Of a stretch of 64,000 nucleotides of DNA, positions 50,800-59,804 are shown piece after piece. The notes under the pieces were generated by a model. That model was not told the origin of the DNA, made no database searches, and worked only from the letters and a program-made list of their open reading frames with translations. Made by a program: the position numbers and the translations under genes. Numbering within the stretch: position 1 is the stretch's first letter; each line of letters begins with the position of its first letter. The stretch spans positions 1 through 64,000 of the forward strand of contig NZ_JAAXLS010000030.1 in the NCBI RefSeq assembly GCF_012328925.1, written 5' to 3'. This DNA is from Amycolatopsis acididurans. Its GTDB lineage: Bacteria; Actinomycetota; Actinomycetes; Mycobacteriales; Pseudonocardiaceae.

Positions 50800-51561
50800 C
50801 TATCCGCGGAACCGCGGCTCACGCCGCTGCAGGAAGGCGCGCATGCCCTCCTTGGCCTCGGCGGAGGAGAAACTGAACGACTGAGCGAGGCTCTCGGTCT
50901 CGATGGCCTCGGCGAAGGATGATTCGAACGCCTTGTTCAGCGACTTCTTCATGATCGACAAAGCCAGGGTCGGCGCGTCGGCCAGCCTGCGTGCCCAGTC
51001 GTCGGCCACCTTGTCGAGTTCGTCGTCGGGAACAGCACATGCCACAAGCCCGAGCGAGGCCGCCTCGGAGCCGGACACTCGCTGGGCGAAGAACACGAGT
51101 TCCTTCGCTTTCTGCAGCCCCACCAGGCGCGGCAGCAACCAGGAACCACCGCCGTCGAGGGTGAGCCCGCGTTCGGCGAAGATCTCGCCGAACATCGCGC
51201 CTTCCCCCGCCACCGTCAGGTCGCAGGCCAGCGCCAGGTTGCAGCCGAAGCCCACGGCAGGTCCGGCGACCTTGGCGATGGTCGGCTTGGGCATCTCGTG
51301 CAGCAGGGTGACCACTTGCCCGACGCGCCGCATGAAGCGCAGTTCGTCGGGTGCCACCGACTCGGACAGGTCCATGCCGGAGCAGAACGCCCCGCCGGCA
51401 CCGGTGAGGACGACGACCCGGTCGCCGGAATTCCCGGCGATGTTCTCGAGTTCGCGAACCAGCTCCTCGATCAGTGGCCAGGTGACACCGTTCTTCCTTT
51501 TTGGACGGTTCAACGTCACGGTGACCACGCCCTCGGCACGGTCGACCAGCACATCCGGCAT
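50800..51561 (-). CDS. Enoyl-CoA hydratase/isomerase
   Basis: 253 residues of the crotonase fold. Oxyanion-hole segments VLTGAGGAFCSGMDLSES near residue 60 and VAGPAVGFGCNLALACDL near 105. At the second catalytic Glu position the sequence is RGLTLDGGGSWLLPRLVG, with Asp in place of the usual second acid, so isomerase or another crotonase reaction is possible. Part of the minus-strand operon, 15 bases after the acyl-CoA dehydrogenase gene. Confidence 0.9.
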   Translation of the reverse strand: MPDVLVDRAEGVVTVTLNRPKRKNGVTWPLIEELVRELENIAGNSGDRVVVLTGAGGAFCSGMDLSESVAPDELRFMRRVGQVVTLLHEMPKPTIAKVAGPAVGFGCNLALACDLTVAGEGAMFGEIFAERGLTLDGGGSWLLPRLVGLQKAKELVFFAQRVSGSEAASLGLVACAVPDDELDKVADDWARRLADAPTLALSIMKKSLNKAFESSFAEAIETESLAQSFSFSSAEAKEGMRAFLQRREPRFRG

Positions 51562-51576
51562 CGTGTCGGTTCCCTT

Positions 51577-52713
51577 CTACAGACCGGCGGCCGCGGCGAG
51601 CCGTTCCCGGTGGGCGTCCGGAATGCCGAAGAGCAGTTCGGTCGCCTTGGCGCGGCGGTAGTAGAGGTGCGAGTCGTGCTCCCAGGTGAACCCGATGCCA
51701 CCGTGGATGTGCAGGGCCTCGTCGGCGACGTGGGTGAACGTGTCCGAGCACAGCGCACGGGACAGGCTCGCCGCCTCGGCCAGATCACGCGCGGTACCCG
51801 CACCGGGGTCTCGCAGATAGGAATCCGCGACGCCGATCGCGTGCGTCATCGCCGAACGAGCCATTTCGACCTGCAGCAGCAGATCCACGAGCTGATGTTT
51901 GATCGCCTGGAAGCTGCCGATCGGCCGTCCGAACTGGACACGCTGCTTGGCATAAGCGACGGCGTTGTCCAGGCAACGCTGGGCCCCGCCCACCTGCTCG
52001 GCGGCCAGCAGCACGAGTGCGAGATCCAACCCCGCGTCGAGCGCGACGGCGTCCTCGTCACTGATCAACCGCGCCGGTGCTCCGTCGAACCGCACCGTGG
52101 ACAGTGGCCGCAACAGGTCGAGCGAGGGCATCGGGCTGACGGCCACCTCGCCGCGGTCGGCCGCGAACAGCCCGATACCGGCGGAGGTCCAGGCCGGCAC
52201 CAGGATGATGTCCGCCGCGGGTGCGTCGATCACGAAGGACTTGCTACCCGACAACGACCATCCGGTTTCCGTGCGCACCGCGCGCACGGTGGTGGAATCC
52301 GGACGGTAGCCGCCATCCGGTTCGTTGAGTGCGACCGTCACCGTTGTGGTTCCCGACGCGATCGCCGCCAGCAGATCGCCGGCGGCGTCGGTGCGCCGCT
52401 CGCCCGCTACCGCGAGCACGAGCGGCAACGCGAACCCGGCCGTGGCGAACATCGGAACGGGCGCGAGCGCCGCGCCGAGTTCCTCGAACACCACCGCGAG
52501 GTCGGCCAGCTGTGCGCCGGCGCCGCCGTCGGCTTCGGGAACGATCAGCCCGGGCAGGTTCATCTGCGTCGCCAGCAGCCGCCACAGCGCCTCGTCGGTC
52601 CGGGGCCCCGAATCCGCCCCTTCGGCGAAGTACGGGCGCACATCGACGTGGTCGGACAGGCAGCGGCGCACCTCGGCACGCAGCTGTTCCCTGATACCCG
52701 CCTCGCCACTCAT
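51577..52713 (-). CDS. Acyl-CoA dehydrogenase
   Basis: 378 residues. LIVPEADGGAGAQLADLAVV (N-domain), SGSKSFVIDAPAADIILVPA, and the C-terminal QRVQFGRPIGSFQAIKHQLV and DEALHIHGGIGFTWEHDSHL. The middle beta-domain lacks the strong SEPGAGSD loop of the dehydrogenase at 46221. Such shorter-looped forms often work in hetero-pairs; the dehydrogenase at 54826 in the same operon could be its partner. Start overlaps the hydratase gene end (ATGA). Confidence 0.92.
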   Translation of the reverse strand: MSGEAGIREQLRAEVRRCLSDHVDVRPYFAEGADSGPRTDEALWRLLATQMNLPGLIVPEADGGAGAQLADLAVVFEELGAALAPVPMFATAGFALPLVLAVAGERRTDAAGDLLAAIASGTTTVTVALNEPDGGYRPDSTTVRAVRTETGWSLSGSKSFVIDAPAADIILVPAWTSAGIGLFAADRGEVAVSPMPSLDLLRPLSTVRFDGAPARLISDEDAVALDAGLDLALVLLAAEQVGGAQRCLDNAVAYAKQRVQFGRPIGSFQAIKHQLVDLLLQVEMARSAMTHAIGVADSYLRDPGAGTARDLAEAASLSRALCSDTFTHVADEALHIHGGIGFTWEHDSHLYYRRAKATELLFGIPDAHRERLAAAAGL

Positions 52714-53900
52714 GACATCGTCCTTGCCCTGGCCGCGACCGGGCTCGCGCCACCGTCGCGGCTGGGCAGCGCGACCACCGCGGTGCCGGGCATGATGTCG
52801 TCTCCGCGCTGGTTGCGGGCGTGCGTGGTGATCTCGACGACGTGCTCGCCGGAATCGTCGACGGACTTACCCGTGACCACCCCGCCGAGGTCGATCACGT
52901 CCGACAGGTAGACGAAACCGCGGTACTGCGACGAAAGGTGCTTGACCCACCCGTTGTCGCCGCACCAGTGTGTCAGCAGGTGGATCTGCCAGCACTGCCG
53001 CTGGAAACCCACGTCGTACTGGAAGGCCACGCCCATCGCGTTCGCGGCGGCCTGGTTGTAGTGCACGGCGTAGATCGGTTCCTGGGCACCGGTGACCGGG
53101 TCCCGGAACGCCCACGCCGGGTGTGCCGCGTAGTCGTGAAGGGACGCCGCGTGTGCCTTCAGCCGCGGGATCGGGGTGCCGCCGCCCGCGATGAACGCGA
53201 CCTCGTCGGTGAGCCCGATCGGGCCCTTGGTCAGGTCGTCGATCGGTTCGCCGACCTCGACGTCTTCCCAGTACCGGGGCTCGGCGCCGCGCGGCCGCTG
53301 GGCGAGCACGCGTTCTTCGATCGCCCGCAGCTCGTCCTCGGTCCAGCGGTGCGGTACGTCGATCTTGCGTGACTTGCTCTTGCCACGCGCGGCCGCGCGC
53401 TCGTAGTTCACGACCTGCCAGCGGATCTGTGCGACCGCCTCGCCACGCTGGTTGACGTAGTCGTTGACGAAGTGGTCTGTGACCATGCGGCCCGCGAAGC
53501 TGCTCGGCCGGGGGCCGGTGAACCCGTCGTAGCGACAGGTGGCCTCGATCTTGTCGCCCCAGTAAATGGGCGCGAGCAGCTCCATCTGGGTCGCGGAGTG
53601 GAACGAACCGAGACCGGGCCAGCCGAACTGGATACCCGAGAAACAGCCGATCACGAAGGACGGTGGCGCGACCGGTGCCCCGTACTCCGAGGCCAGGGCC
53701 CGTTCGGGATCGGTCCACAGTTCGTTGATGTCGCCGATGCCACCGGCGAACTTCGTGACCGCGATGCGGGTCGCTTCCTCGTTGTTGACCGAATGCGAGA
53801 TCCGCAGCTGGATGCCCGCCTTGGCCTTCATCGACTCGATCATCGCGTCGTCGATGACGGCCTCGGGCATCCGGGCCTCTTTTTCGCCGACTGTCGTCAC
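52710..53900 (-). CDS. Double-hotdog MaoC-type dehydratase
   Basis: 396 residues with two hotdog halves: N-half with TKFAGGIGDINELWTDPERA and ATQMELLAPIYWGDKIEATC; C-half with HPAWAFRDPVTGAQEPIYAV, HYNQAAANAMGVAFQYDVGF and HLLTHWCGDNGWVKHLSSQY. The D-x4-H/R type catalytic segment looks altered: GGIGDINELW in the N-half, WCGDNGWVKH in the C-half. Probably hydrates an enoyl-CoA with an unusual substrate. GTG start overlaps the SDR stop (GTGA). Confidence 0.86.
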   Translation of the reverse strand: MTTVGEKEARMPEAVIDDAMIESMKAKAGIQLRISHSVNNEEATRIAVTKFAGGIGDINELWTDPERALASEYGAPVAPPSFVIGCFSGIQFGWPGLGSFHSATQMELLAPIYWGDKIEATCRYDGFTGPRPSSFAGRMVTDHFVNDYVNQRGEAVAQIRWQVVNYERAAARGKSKSRKIDVPHRWTEDELRAIEERVLAQRPRGAEPRYWEDVEVGEPIDDLTKGPIGLTDEVAFIAGGGTPIPRLKAHAASLHDYAAHPAWAFRDPVTGAQEPIYAVHYNQAAANAMGVAFQYDVGFQRQCWQIHLLTHWCGDNGWVKHLSSQYRGFVYLSDVIDLGGVVTGKSVDDSGEHVVEITTHARNQRGDDIMPGTAVVALPSRDGGASPVAARARTMS

Positions 53901-54814
53901 TTCTTACCGCCCGAGGGGTTCGCGCTCCATGACTGTCCCTTCGGGACACCGGCCTCGATGACCGCCTTCTCCAGGTCGGCCACGCTCCAGCGGCCCTCGG
54001 CGCTCAGCTTCCATTCGGGGTCGAGTTCCCACGGCCGGACCCGCTGCACCCGGCTGCCGCCAACGAGGAACACCTCGCCGGTGATCTCGCAGGCCGGCGA
54101 GGACAGGTAGGTGACGAAGGGGGCGATGTTGGCCGGGTTCCAGCGGTCGAACTTGCCCTCCTTCGGGGCCATCGCGTCACCGAACGTGCTCTCGGTCAGG
54201 CGCGTACGCGCCTGCGGGAGGATCGCGTTCACGCGCACGCCGTAGCGGTTCAGTTCCTTCGAGGCGACCTGGGTCAGCGACGCGACCGCCGCCTTCGCCG
54301 CGGCGTAGTTCACCTGACCGGGGTTACCGAACACACCCGACTCGCTGGAGGTGTTGACGACCGACGCGGCGACTTCACGACCGGCCTTGCTCTCCTCGCG
54401 CCAGTACCGCGCGGCGCTGCGGGTGACCAGGAACGTGCCCCTGAGGTTGACACGCACCACGATGTCCCAGTCCGTTTCGTCCATGTTGACGAGAACGCGG
54501 TCGCGCAGGATGCCGGCGTTGTTCACCACCGCGTCGAGCCTGCCGAACTCCTGGATCGCCGTGTCGACCACCGACTGCGCACCCTGCGCGTCGGCGACGT
54601 CGTCACCGTTGGCGACGGCCTGGCCGCCCGCGTCTCGGATCTCCTGCACCACCTGCTGCGCCGGCCCGGGTTCGCCGCCCGTGCCGTCCTGTGCACCGCC
54701 GAGGTCGTTCACGACGACCTTCGCGCCTTCGGCGGCGAGCAGCAGCGCGTGCTCACGGCCGATTCCGCGTCCGGCCCCGGTTACCAGCGCCACCTTACCG
54801 TCGAGGCTACCCAT
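53897..54814 (-). CDS. SDR-family (3R)-hydroxyacyl-CoA dehydrogenase-like
   Basis: 305 residues. DGKVALVTGAGRGIGREHAL, NDLGGAQDGTGGEPGPAQQV, VNNAGILRDRVLVNMDETDW, Ser in NTSSESGVFGNPGQ and the YAAAK pair in VNYAAAKAAVASLTQVASKE. The NDLGG insertion and length match the dehydrogenase unit of peroxisomal multifunctional enzyme 2 (HSD17B4). It pairs naturally with the hotdog dehydratase that follows. AAGGAG precedes ATG at 54814. Confidence 0.93.
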   Translation of the reverse strand: MGSLDGKVALVTGAGRGIGREHALLLAAEGAKVVVNDLGGAQDGTGGEPGPAQQVVQEIRDAGGQAVANGDDVADAQGAQSVVDTAIQEFGRLDAVVNNAGILRDRVLVNMDETDWDIVVRVNLRGTFLVTRSAARYWREESKAGREVAASVVNTSSESGVFGNPGQVNYAAAKAAVASLTQVASKELNRYGVRVNAILPQARTRLTESTFGDAMAPKEGKFDRWNPANIAPFVTYLSSPACEITGEVFLVGGSRVQRVRPWELDPEWKLSAEGRWSVADLEKAVIEAGVPKGQSWSANPSGGKK

Positions 54815-54825
54815 TCGACTCTCCT

Positions 54826-56070
54826 TCATGTCCTGTTCGATTTCGGCGTGCCGGGCTCCTTGGGCAACCCGAGCACGCGGTGCGCGATGATGTCGCGCTG
54901 GATTTCGTCGGTTCCGCCACCCAGCCGCATGCCGGGCACACCGAGCACGAACTCCGACCACGAGTACGTGCCCTTCTCGCCCGTGTCGGCGAGGAGGCGC
55001 GGCCCGAGTGCGGTCGCGACGAGATCCGACAGCGCGGCGAGATTCGCGGTGAGCGCGAGTTTCGACAGCGACATCTCGGGGCCGGGCGTGGTGCCCGCCT
55101 TCACCGCGGCCTCCGCACGGGCACGCATCGTCTTCGCCGCGGTCAGACCGGTGTGCACGCGTGCGAAAGCCTGGCGGACCGCGGGATCGCCGGTACACGA
55201 CAGATCGCGCAGCCACGCGATGATCCGGTCGAGCCGGAACAGGCCGCTGCCGCCCGCCGTCGAGCCGCCGATGGCGCCCCGCTCGTACATCAGCGTCGCG
55301 AGCGCCACCTGCCAGCCGCTGTCGACCTCGCCGAGCCGGTTCTCGTCAGCGATGTGGACGCCGTCGAGGAACACCTCGTTGAAGTCGGCGCCACCGGTCA
55401 TCTGCCGCAGCGGCCGGACCTCCACGCCGGGCGCGTGCATGTCCACCAGGAACGCGGTGAGGTTGCGGTGCCGTTCGCCGTCGGAAGTCCGGGCGAGCAG
55501 CAGGCCCAGGTCGGAGTAGTGCGCCCCCGAGGTCCAGACCTTTTGGCCGGTGACCACCCAGTCGCCGGTCGCCGGATCCTGGTCGGCCTTGGTCGACACC
55601 GAGGCCAGATCCGAGCCAGCACCCGGCTCGCTGAACAGCTGGCACCCGACCACATCCCCGCGGCGCAGACCGCGTAGCCATCGCTGTTTCGCGGTCTCGG
55701 ATCCGAACTGGCGCAGTGTGGGGAACACCATGCCGAGACTCACGCCGAGCGGCGAACGGGACGGTACGCGGTGGCAACGTTCCACTTCCTGGTAGATCCG
55801 CTCGTAACGAGAGGGCAGGCCGGCACCGCCGTACTCGGGTGGACCGGTGATCCAGCCGAAGCCGGCATCGAACACCTTGCGCTGCCATTCGCAGGATCGC
55901 CGTGCCTCCTCCGCGGTGGCACCGCGGAACAACGTCACACGGTCCTCCCGCTCGGAGAACTCGAATGCCTTGCCGTCCTCGGAATCCGCCACCGCGGCCT
56001 CCACAAAGGACTCGGCCGCGGCCCGGAACTCATCCGGGGACGGCGCGCGGCGCGCGGAGTCGACCGACAC
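54826..56070 (-). CDS. Acyl-CoA dehydrogenase
   Basis: 414 residues. GFGWITGPPEYGGAGLPSRY, LFSEPGAGSDLASVSTKADQ, TGQKVWTSGAHYSDLGLLLA and the end LGGGTDEIQRDIIAHRVLGL. The full SEPGAGSD loop and C-terminal REIQRD-type motif are present. GTG start at 56070 with AAGGAG six bases upstream. It lies 11 bases before the SDR gene and 44 bases after the E1 beta gene. Confidence 0.93.
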   Translation of the reverse strand: MSVDSARRAPSPDEFRAAAESFVEAAVADSEDGKAFEFSEREDRVTLFRGATAEEARRSCEWQRKVFDAGFGWITGPPEYGGAGLPSRYERIYQEVERCHRVPSRSPLGVSLGMVFPTLRQFGSETAKQRWLRGLRRGDVVGCQLFSEPGAGSDLASVSTKADQDPATGDWVVTGQKVWTSGAHYSDLGLLLARTSDGERHRNLTAFLVDMHAPGVEVRPLRQMTGGADFNEVFLDGVHIADENRLGEVDSGWQVALATLMYERGAIGGSTAGGSGLFRLDRIIAWLRDLSCTGDPAVRQAFARVHTGLTAAKTMRARAEAAVKAGTTPGPEMSLSKLALTANLAALSDLVATALGPRLLADTGEKGTYSWSEFVLGVPGMRLGGGTDEIQRDIIAHRVLGLPKEPGTPKSNRT

Positions 56071-56114
56071 GGGGGTCTCCTTACTACGAAAAGAAGTTGT
56101 GACAGGTGACGGGC

Positions 56115-57122
56115 TCAGCGACCGGTGACCTGGTGAACGGCGGCGACCAGGTCGTCGGCGTTCGGGATCGCGCGCAGGCTCTTGGCGAACGGGATCGGCG
56201 CGTAACTGCCGCCGAGCCGTAGCACCGGCGCCGCCAGGTCGCCGAACAGTTCCTCGGTGATGCGCGCACTGATCTCGGCGCCCGGCCCGCAGAACCGGGT
56301 GGCCTCGTGCGCCACGACGGCGCGGCCGGTGCGTCCCACCGACTCCAGCACGGTGTCGAGATCCAGTGGCACGAGCGTGCGCAGATCGATGACCTCCACG
56401 CTGATGCCCTCTTCCGCCAGCCGGTCGGCGGCGTCCAGCGCCCAGGGCACGGCCGGGCCGTAGGTGACCACGGTGACGTCGTCGCCGGTCCGCTTGACCG
56501 CGGCCTTGCCCAGCGGGATGGAGACCTCGCCGGTGGGCACCTCCTCCTTGTTCGTGTACTCGAGGTGGATGTGCTCGATGAACAGGCAGGGGTCGTCGTC
56601 GAACACGCAGGAGGTGAGCAGGCCCTTGGCCTCGGTCGGCGTGGACGCCATGACGACCTTGATTCCCGGCGTGTGCATGAACCAGGCTTCCAGTGACTGC
56701 GCGTGCTGCGCGCCGAATTTGCTGTTCCCGACGACGGTGCGCACGGTCAACGGCATCGAGCTGCGGCCACCGGACATGTAACGGAACTTCGCGGCGTGGT
56801 TGACCAGCTGGTCGGTCGCGAGGGTGATGAAGTCGAAGAACATCACCTCGGCCACCGGGCGGTAGCCCGCGAGCGCCAGTCCCACCGCCGCGCCGACGAT
56901 CGACTGCTCGGCGATCGGGGTCGCCCGCACCCGGCCGGTCCCGTACCTGGTGGACAGCCCTTTGGTCACCTTGAAGACGCCACCGATCGGGTCGGCGATG
57001 TCCTCGCCGAGCAGCACCACCTTCGGGTCCTTGGCCATCGCGAGATCCAGCGCGGAGTTCATCGCGACCGCGGCGGACATCTTGCTCGTCTGTGCGTTGC
57101 CGGTTTCTTGCAAGGTAGTCAT
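56115..57122 (-). CDS. 2-oxoacid/acetoin dehydrogenase E1 beta subunit
   Basis: 335 residues, transketolase-like pyrimidine-binding fold: VVLLGEDIADPIGGVFKVTK, TPIAEQSIVGAAVGLALAGY, EVMFFDFITLATDQLVNHAA, and a C-terminal transketolase_C domain with DVTVVTYGPAVPWALDAADR. It forms the thiamine-diphosphate active site with the alpha subunit. No E2 or E3 gene is in the window. ATGA overlap with the alpha gene. Confidence 0.93.
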   Translation of the reverse strand: MTTLQETGNAQTSKMSAAVAMNSALDLAMAKDPKVVLLGEDIADPIGGVFKVTKGLSTRYGTGRVRATPIAEQSIVGAAVGLALAGYRPVAEVMFFDFITLATDQLVNHAAKFRYMSGGRSSMPLTVRTVVGNSKFGAQHAQSLEAWFMHTPGIKVVMASTPTEAKGLLTSCVFDDDPCLFIEHIHLEYTNKEEVPTGEVSIPLGKAAVKRTGDDVTVVTYGPAVPWALDAADRLAEEGISVEVIDLRTLVPLDLDTVLESVGRTGRAVVAHEATRFCGPGAEISARITEELFGDLAAPVLRLGGSYAPIPFAKSLRAIPNADDLVAAVHQVTGR

Positions 57123-58141
57123 CGGAGGTCAGGCACCAGCCTCTTGTCGGCGAACACGTCTTCGTGCAGTTGGTCGGGTTCGGGTTGCGGCCTCGACTCG
57201 GCGTAGGTGAACGCCTCGTCCACACCGGCTTCGGCGTCCTTCTCGATCTCGTCGAGTCGCGCGGGGGTCGCGATACCCTCCCGGATCAACCATTCGCGGA
57301 AGTTGGGTGCGGCATCGCGCGTCAATGCCTCGGCCAGCTCGTCCTTCGGCACGTAGCTGTAGTCGGCGGTCCCCGTATGGCCGGTCAGTCGGTAGGTCTC
57401 GAACTCGAGGAACACCGGTCCGCCGCCGGAACGAATCGCGCTCACCGCATCACGAACCGCCTGCCACGAGGCGATCGGGTCGAAGCCGTCGACCTTGCGC
57501 GCGGTCATGCCGTACGACTCGGCTCTGCGGGCGAACTCGTGCGCCGCGGAGTACTGATCCAGTGGTGTGTGCTCGGCCCAGTGGTTGTTCTGGCAGACGA
57601 AGAGGATGGGCAGTTTCCACAGTGCCGCCATGTTCATGGCCTCGTGATATCCGCCGATGGACGTGGCCCCGTCACCGAAGGTCACGGTCACGACCCTGCC
57701 GTCCCCGTCCAGCTGCGCGGCGATGCCAAGGCCCGCGGCGATCGGCAGACCGGAACCGACGATGCCGGTGGTGGCGGTCAGGCCGGCCGCCTCGTCCTGC
57801 AGGTGCATCGGGCCGCCCTTGCCCTTGGACACGCCGTCCACCCGCCCGTAGAGCTCCGCCATGATCGCGGAGAGGCTGGCGCCCTTCGCGAGCGCATCCC
57901 CGAGATTGCGATAGGTCGACACCATCTGGTCGCGCCGCTCGAGCACCGTGCCGAGGGCCGCACACACGGCCTCCATGCCGCGCACGGGGTAAAAGGCGGC
58001 CTGCAGCTTGCCCGCCTTCGCCTCTTTCTGCGCACGGGCATCGGCCAGCGTGGTCGTGAGCATGACCCAGTACATCCGCTCCAGCTCCGCCGCGGACGGC
58101 AGCGCCGGCGCGGCGATCGTGTCCTCAACTGTGTCGGTCAA
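57119..58141 (-). CDS. 2-oxoacid/acetoin dehydrogenase E1 alpha subunit
   Basis: About 340 residues. Thiamine diphosphate motif GDGATSIGGYHEAMNMAALW ending in NNHW, the phosphorylation-loop-like YGRVDGVSKGKGGPMHLQDE, and TYRNLGDALAKGASLSAIMA. Closest in style to pyruvate/acetoin/branched-chain E1 alpha. The TTG at 58141 is preferred since AAGGAGG lies seven bases upstream; TTG 58147 is a second option. First gene of a long minus-strand run down to 48422, with operator site 4 just upstream. Confidence 0.92.
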   Translation of the reverse strand: MTDTVEDTIAAPALPSAAELERMYWVMLTTTLADARAQKEAKAGKLQAAFYPVRGMEAVCAALGTVLERRDQMVSTYRNLGDALAKGASLSAIMAELYGRVDGVSKGKGGPMHLQDEAAGLTATTGIVGSGLPIAAGLGIAAQLDGDGRVVTVTFGDGATSIGGYHEAMNMAALWKLPILFVCQNNHWAEHTPLDQYSAAHEFARRAESYGMTARKVDGFDPIASWQAVRDAVSAIRSGGGPVFLEFETYRLTGHTGTADYSYVPKDELAEALTRDAAPNFREWLIREGIATPARLDEIEKDAEAGVDEAFTYAESRPQPEPDQLHEDVFADKRLVPDLR

Positions 58142-58188
58142 GACCAATCCTCCTTCTGCTGGTTGCCCACGGCGAACAGCTCAAAGTT

Positions 58189-58204
58189 AGTCTAGTGATA
58201 GACA
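58189..58204 (-). promoter_or_regulatory. Shared operator site 4
   Basis: AGTCTAGTGATAGACA: inverted TCTA/TAGA halves around GTGA, followed by ATTTAC. It is 48 bases upstream of the E1 alpha TTG start and 24 bases past the stop of the PPDK-like gene. Confidence 0.65.
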
Positions 58205-58227
58205 ATTTACAATACGACATAGCATCG

Positions 58228-59685
58228 CTAGACAGACTTCACGGCGGCGATCAGATGCGCGCCCCACCCTTCCGCGTGTTGCCTGACCCAGCCGCAGAAC
58301 GTCTCCAGCGCGGCGTCCTCGCCGCTTACGCCGGTCAGCGGAAGCGCACCGTCGAAGATTTCGCCCACTGTGCTGTCGACGGTCACCACCCTGCCCGCGA
58401 GCGGCGTGAGAATGCCCTCACCACAGCCGACCACACAGGGGCGCCCCAGCTCGCGGCTGACCACCGCGGCGTGCGAGGTCGCCCCGCCGATCTCGGTGAC
58501 GATGGCGCGCGCGGCCAGCATGCCGTGCACGTCGTCGGGGTTGGTGGTCGGCGTCGCGAGCACCACGTCCTTGCCTTCCGCCGCGAGCTCGTCGGCCTCG
58601 TCCGCACTGGTCACCACCACGCCGGAGGCCACGCCCGGACAGGCGACCTCGCCCTTGGCCAGCAGCGTCGCACCGGCCCGGACCTCGGGCGAGAGGTGCG
58701 GCGCAAGCAGCACGCCCAGCTGCTCGGCCGTCACACGTTCCAGCGCTTCCTCGACCGTCAGCAGCCCCTCCTGACGCATCGCGACCGCGTGCCGCACGGC
58801 CGCGGTCGCCGAACGCTTCGCCGAGCGCGCCTGCAGCAGCCACAGCCGCCCCCGCTCCACCGTGAACTCGATGTCCTGCACGTCACCGAACTCGCGTTCC
58901 AGCACGCGGGCAGCGGCCAGCAGTTCGTCGTGCACCGCGGGCATCGAATCGGCGAGATCGGACAGGCTGAGAGGATCGAAACGCCCCGACACGACGTCTT
59001 CACCCTGGCCGCCCGGCAGCCATTCACCGTAGGGTTCCGCGTCGCCGGTCACCGGGTTCCGGCTGAACAACACGCCGGTGCCGGAGCCGGAGCCGAGGTT
59101 GCCGAACACCATCGCCTGAACGGTCACCGCGGTGCCCGCGTCGTCGGGCAGCCCGTGATGGCGGCGGTAAGCCGTCGCCCTCGGCGAGTTCCAGGATTCG
59201 AAGACCGCGACGACCGCGTCTTCGAGCTGCTCCCACGGATCATCGGTCGGCTTCTTCCCGACGACGTGGGTGAACTGCTGCACGAACCGGCGATGGGTGT
59301 CCGCACCGAAGGCCTGGTCTCCGGACTGCCGGGAGAGCATGGCGGCGATCTCGGGATTGACGCCGAGATTGAGGACGGTGTCCATCATGCCGGGCATGCT
59401 GCGGGCCGCGCCGGAGCGCACGGAGACCAACAGAGGCGCCTCCAGGTCACCGAATCGCCGTCCCACCACGGCCTCGATCGAGGCGATCCCCTCGCGCAGC
59501 TCACCGGCCACATGCGCAGGGACACTCTTACCGGAGTCGTAGTACTCCACGCAGACACTGGTCGGGAAGACGAAGGCCGGAGGCACCGGAAGACCGAGCC
59601 GCAGCATCCTGTTGATGCTGAACGCCTTGCCGCCGAGCACGGTGCGATCGGCGTCCTGCCGGCCGCCTGCCTCGAGCAGAATCAT
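58228..59685 (-). CDS. ppdK: Short PEP-synthase/PPDK-like protein
   Basis: 485 residues. ATP-grasp N-domain (KAFSINRMLRLGLPVPPAFV, SVRSGAARSMPGMMDTVLNL, VFGNLGSGSGTGVLFSRNPV) and a swivelling phosphohistidine domain with IGGATSHAAVVSRELGRPCV (His near residue 404). The C-terminal PEP/pyruvate-binding barrel of full-length PPDK (about 870 residues) is absent. Mycobacterial ppdK products of about 490 residues share this short form. It probably phosphorylates or carries phosphate to a non-pyruvate acceptor, or acts with a partner. Operator site 6 is upstream. Confidence 0.85.
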   Translation of the reverse strand: MILLEAGGRQDADRTVLGGKAFSINRMLRLGLPVPPAFVFPTSVCVEYYDSGKSVPAHVAGELREGIASIEAVVGRRFGDLEAPLLVSVRSGAARSMPGMMDTVLNLGVNPEIAAMLSRQSGDQAFGADTHRRFVQQFTHVVGKKPTDDPWEQLEDAVVAVFESWNSPRATAYRRHHGLPDDAGTAVTVQAMVFGNLGSGSGTGVLFSRNPVTGDAEPYGEWLPGGQGEDVVSGRFDPLSLSDLADSMPAVHDELLAAARVLEREFGDVQDIEFTVERGRLWLLQARSAKRSATAAVRHAVAMRQEGLLTVEEALERVTAEQLGVLLAPHLSPEVRAGATLLAKGEVACPGVASGVVVTSADEADELAAEGKDVVLATPTTNPDDVHGMLAARAIVTEIGGATSHAAVVSRELGRPCVVGCGEGILTPLAGRVVTVDSTVGEIFDGALPLTGVSGEDAALETFCGWVRQHAEGWGAHLIAAVKSV

Positions 59686-59736
59686 CGAACTTTCCCTCCG
59701 GGTCCAGGAGCGCTGACCAGGCCAGCCGAGAAGTTT

Positions 59737-59752
59737 GGTCTAATCTAAAACT
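59737..59752 (-). promoter_or_regulatory. Shared operator site 6 (degenerate)
   Basis: GGTCTAATCTAAAACT, then ATCTG. It keeps the TCTA and AACT ends and the following ATxTG as in sites 1 and 2. It lies 52 bases upstream of the PPDK-like gene start. Confidence 0.45.
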
Positions 59753-59804
59753 ATCTGATGCTAGAGTAAAAGGGACCAGCAACCTTGTCCATAGCGAGCC
59801 AAAT

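Noticed and set aside
58216..58232. Seventh copy of the shared operator overlapping the PPDK-like stop
   Set aside because: Only the TCTAG-GAT part matches on the minus strand; too degenerate to claim.
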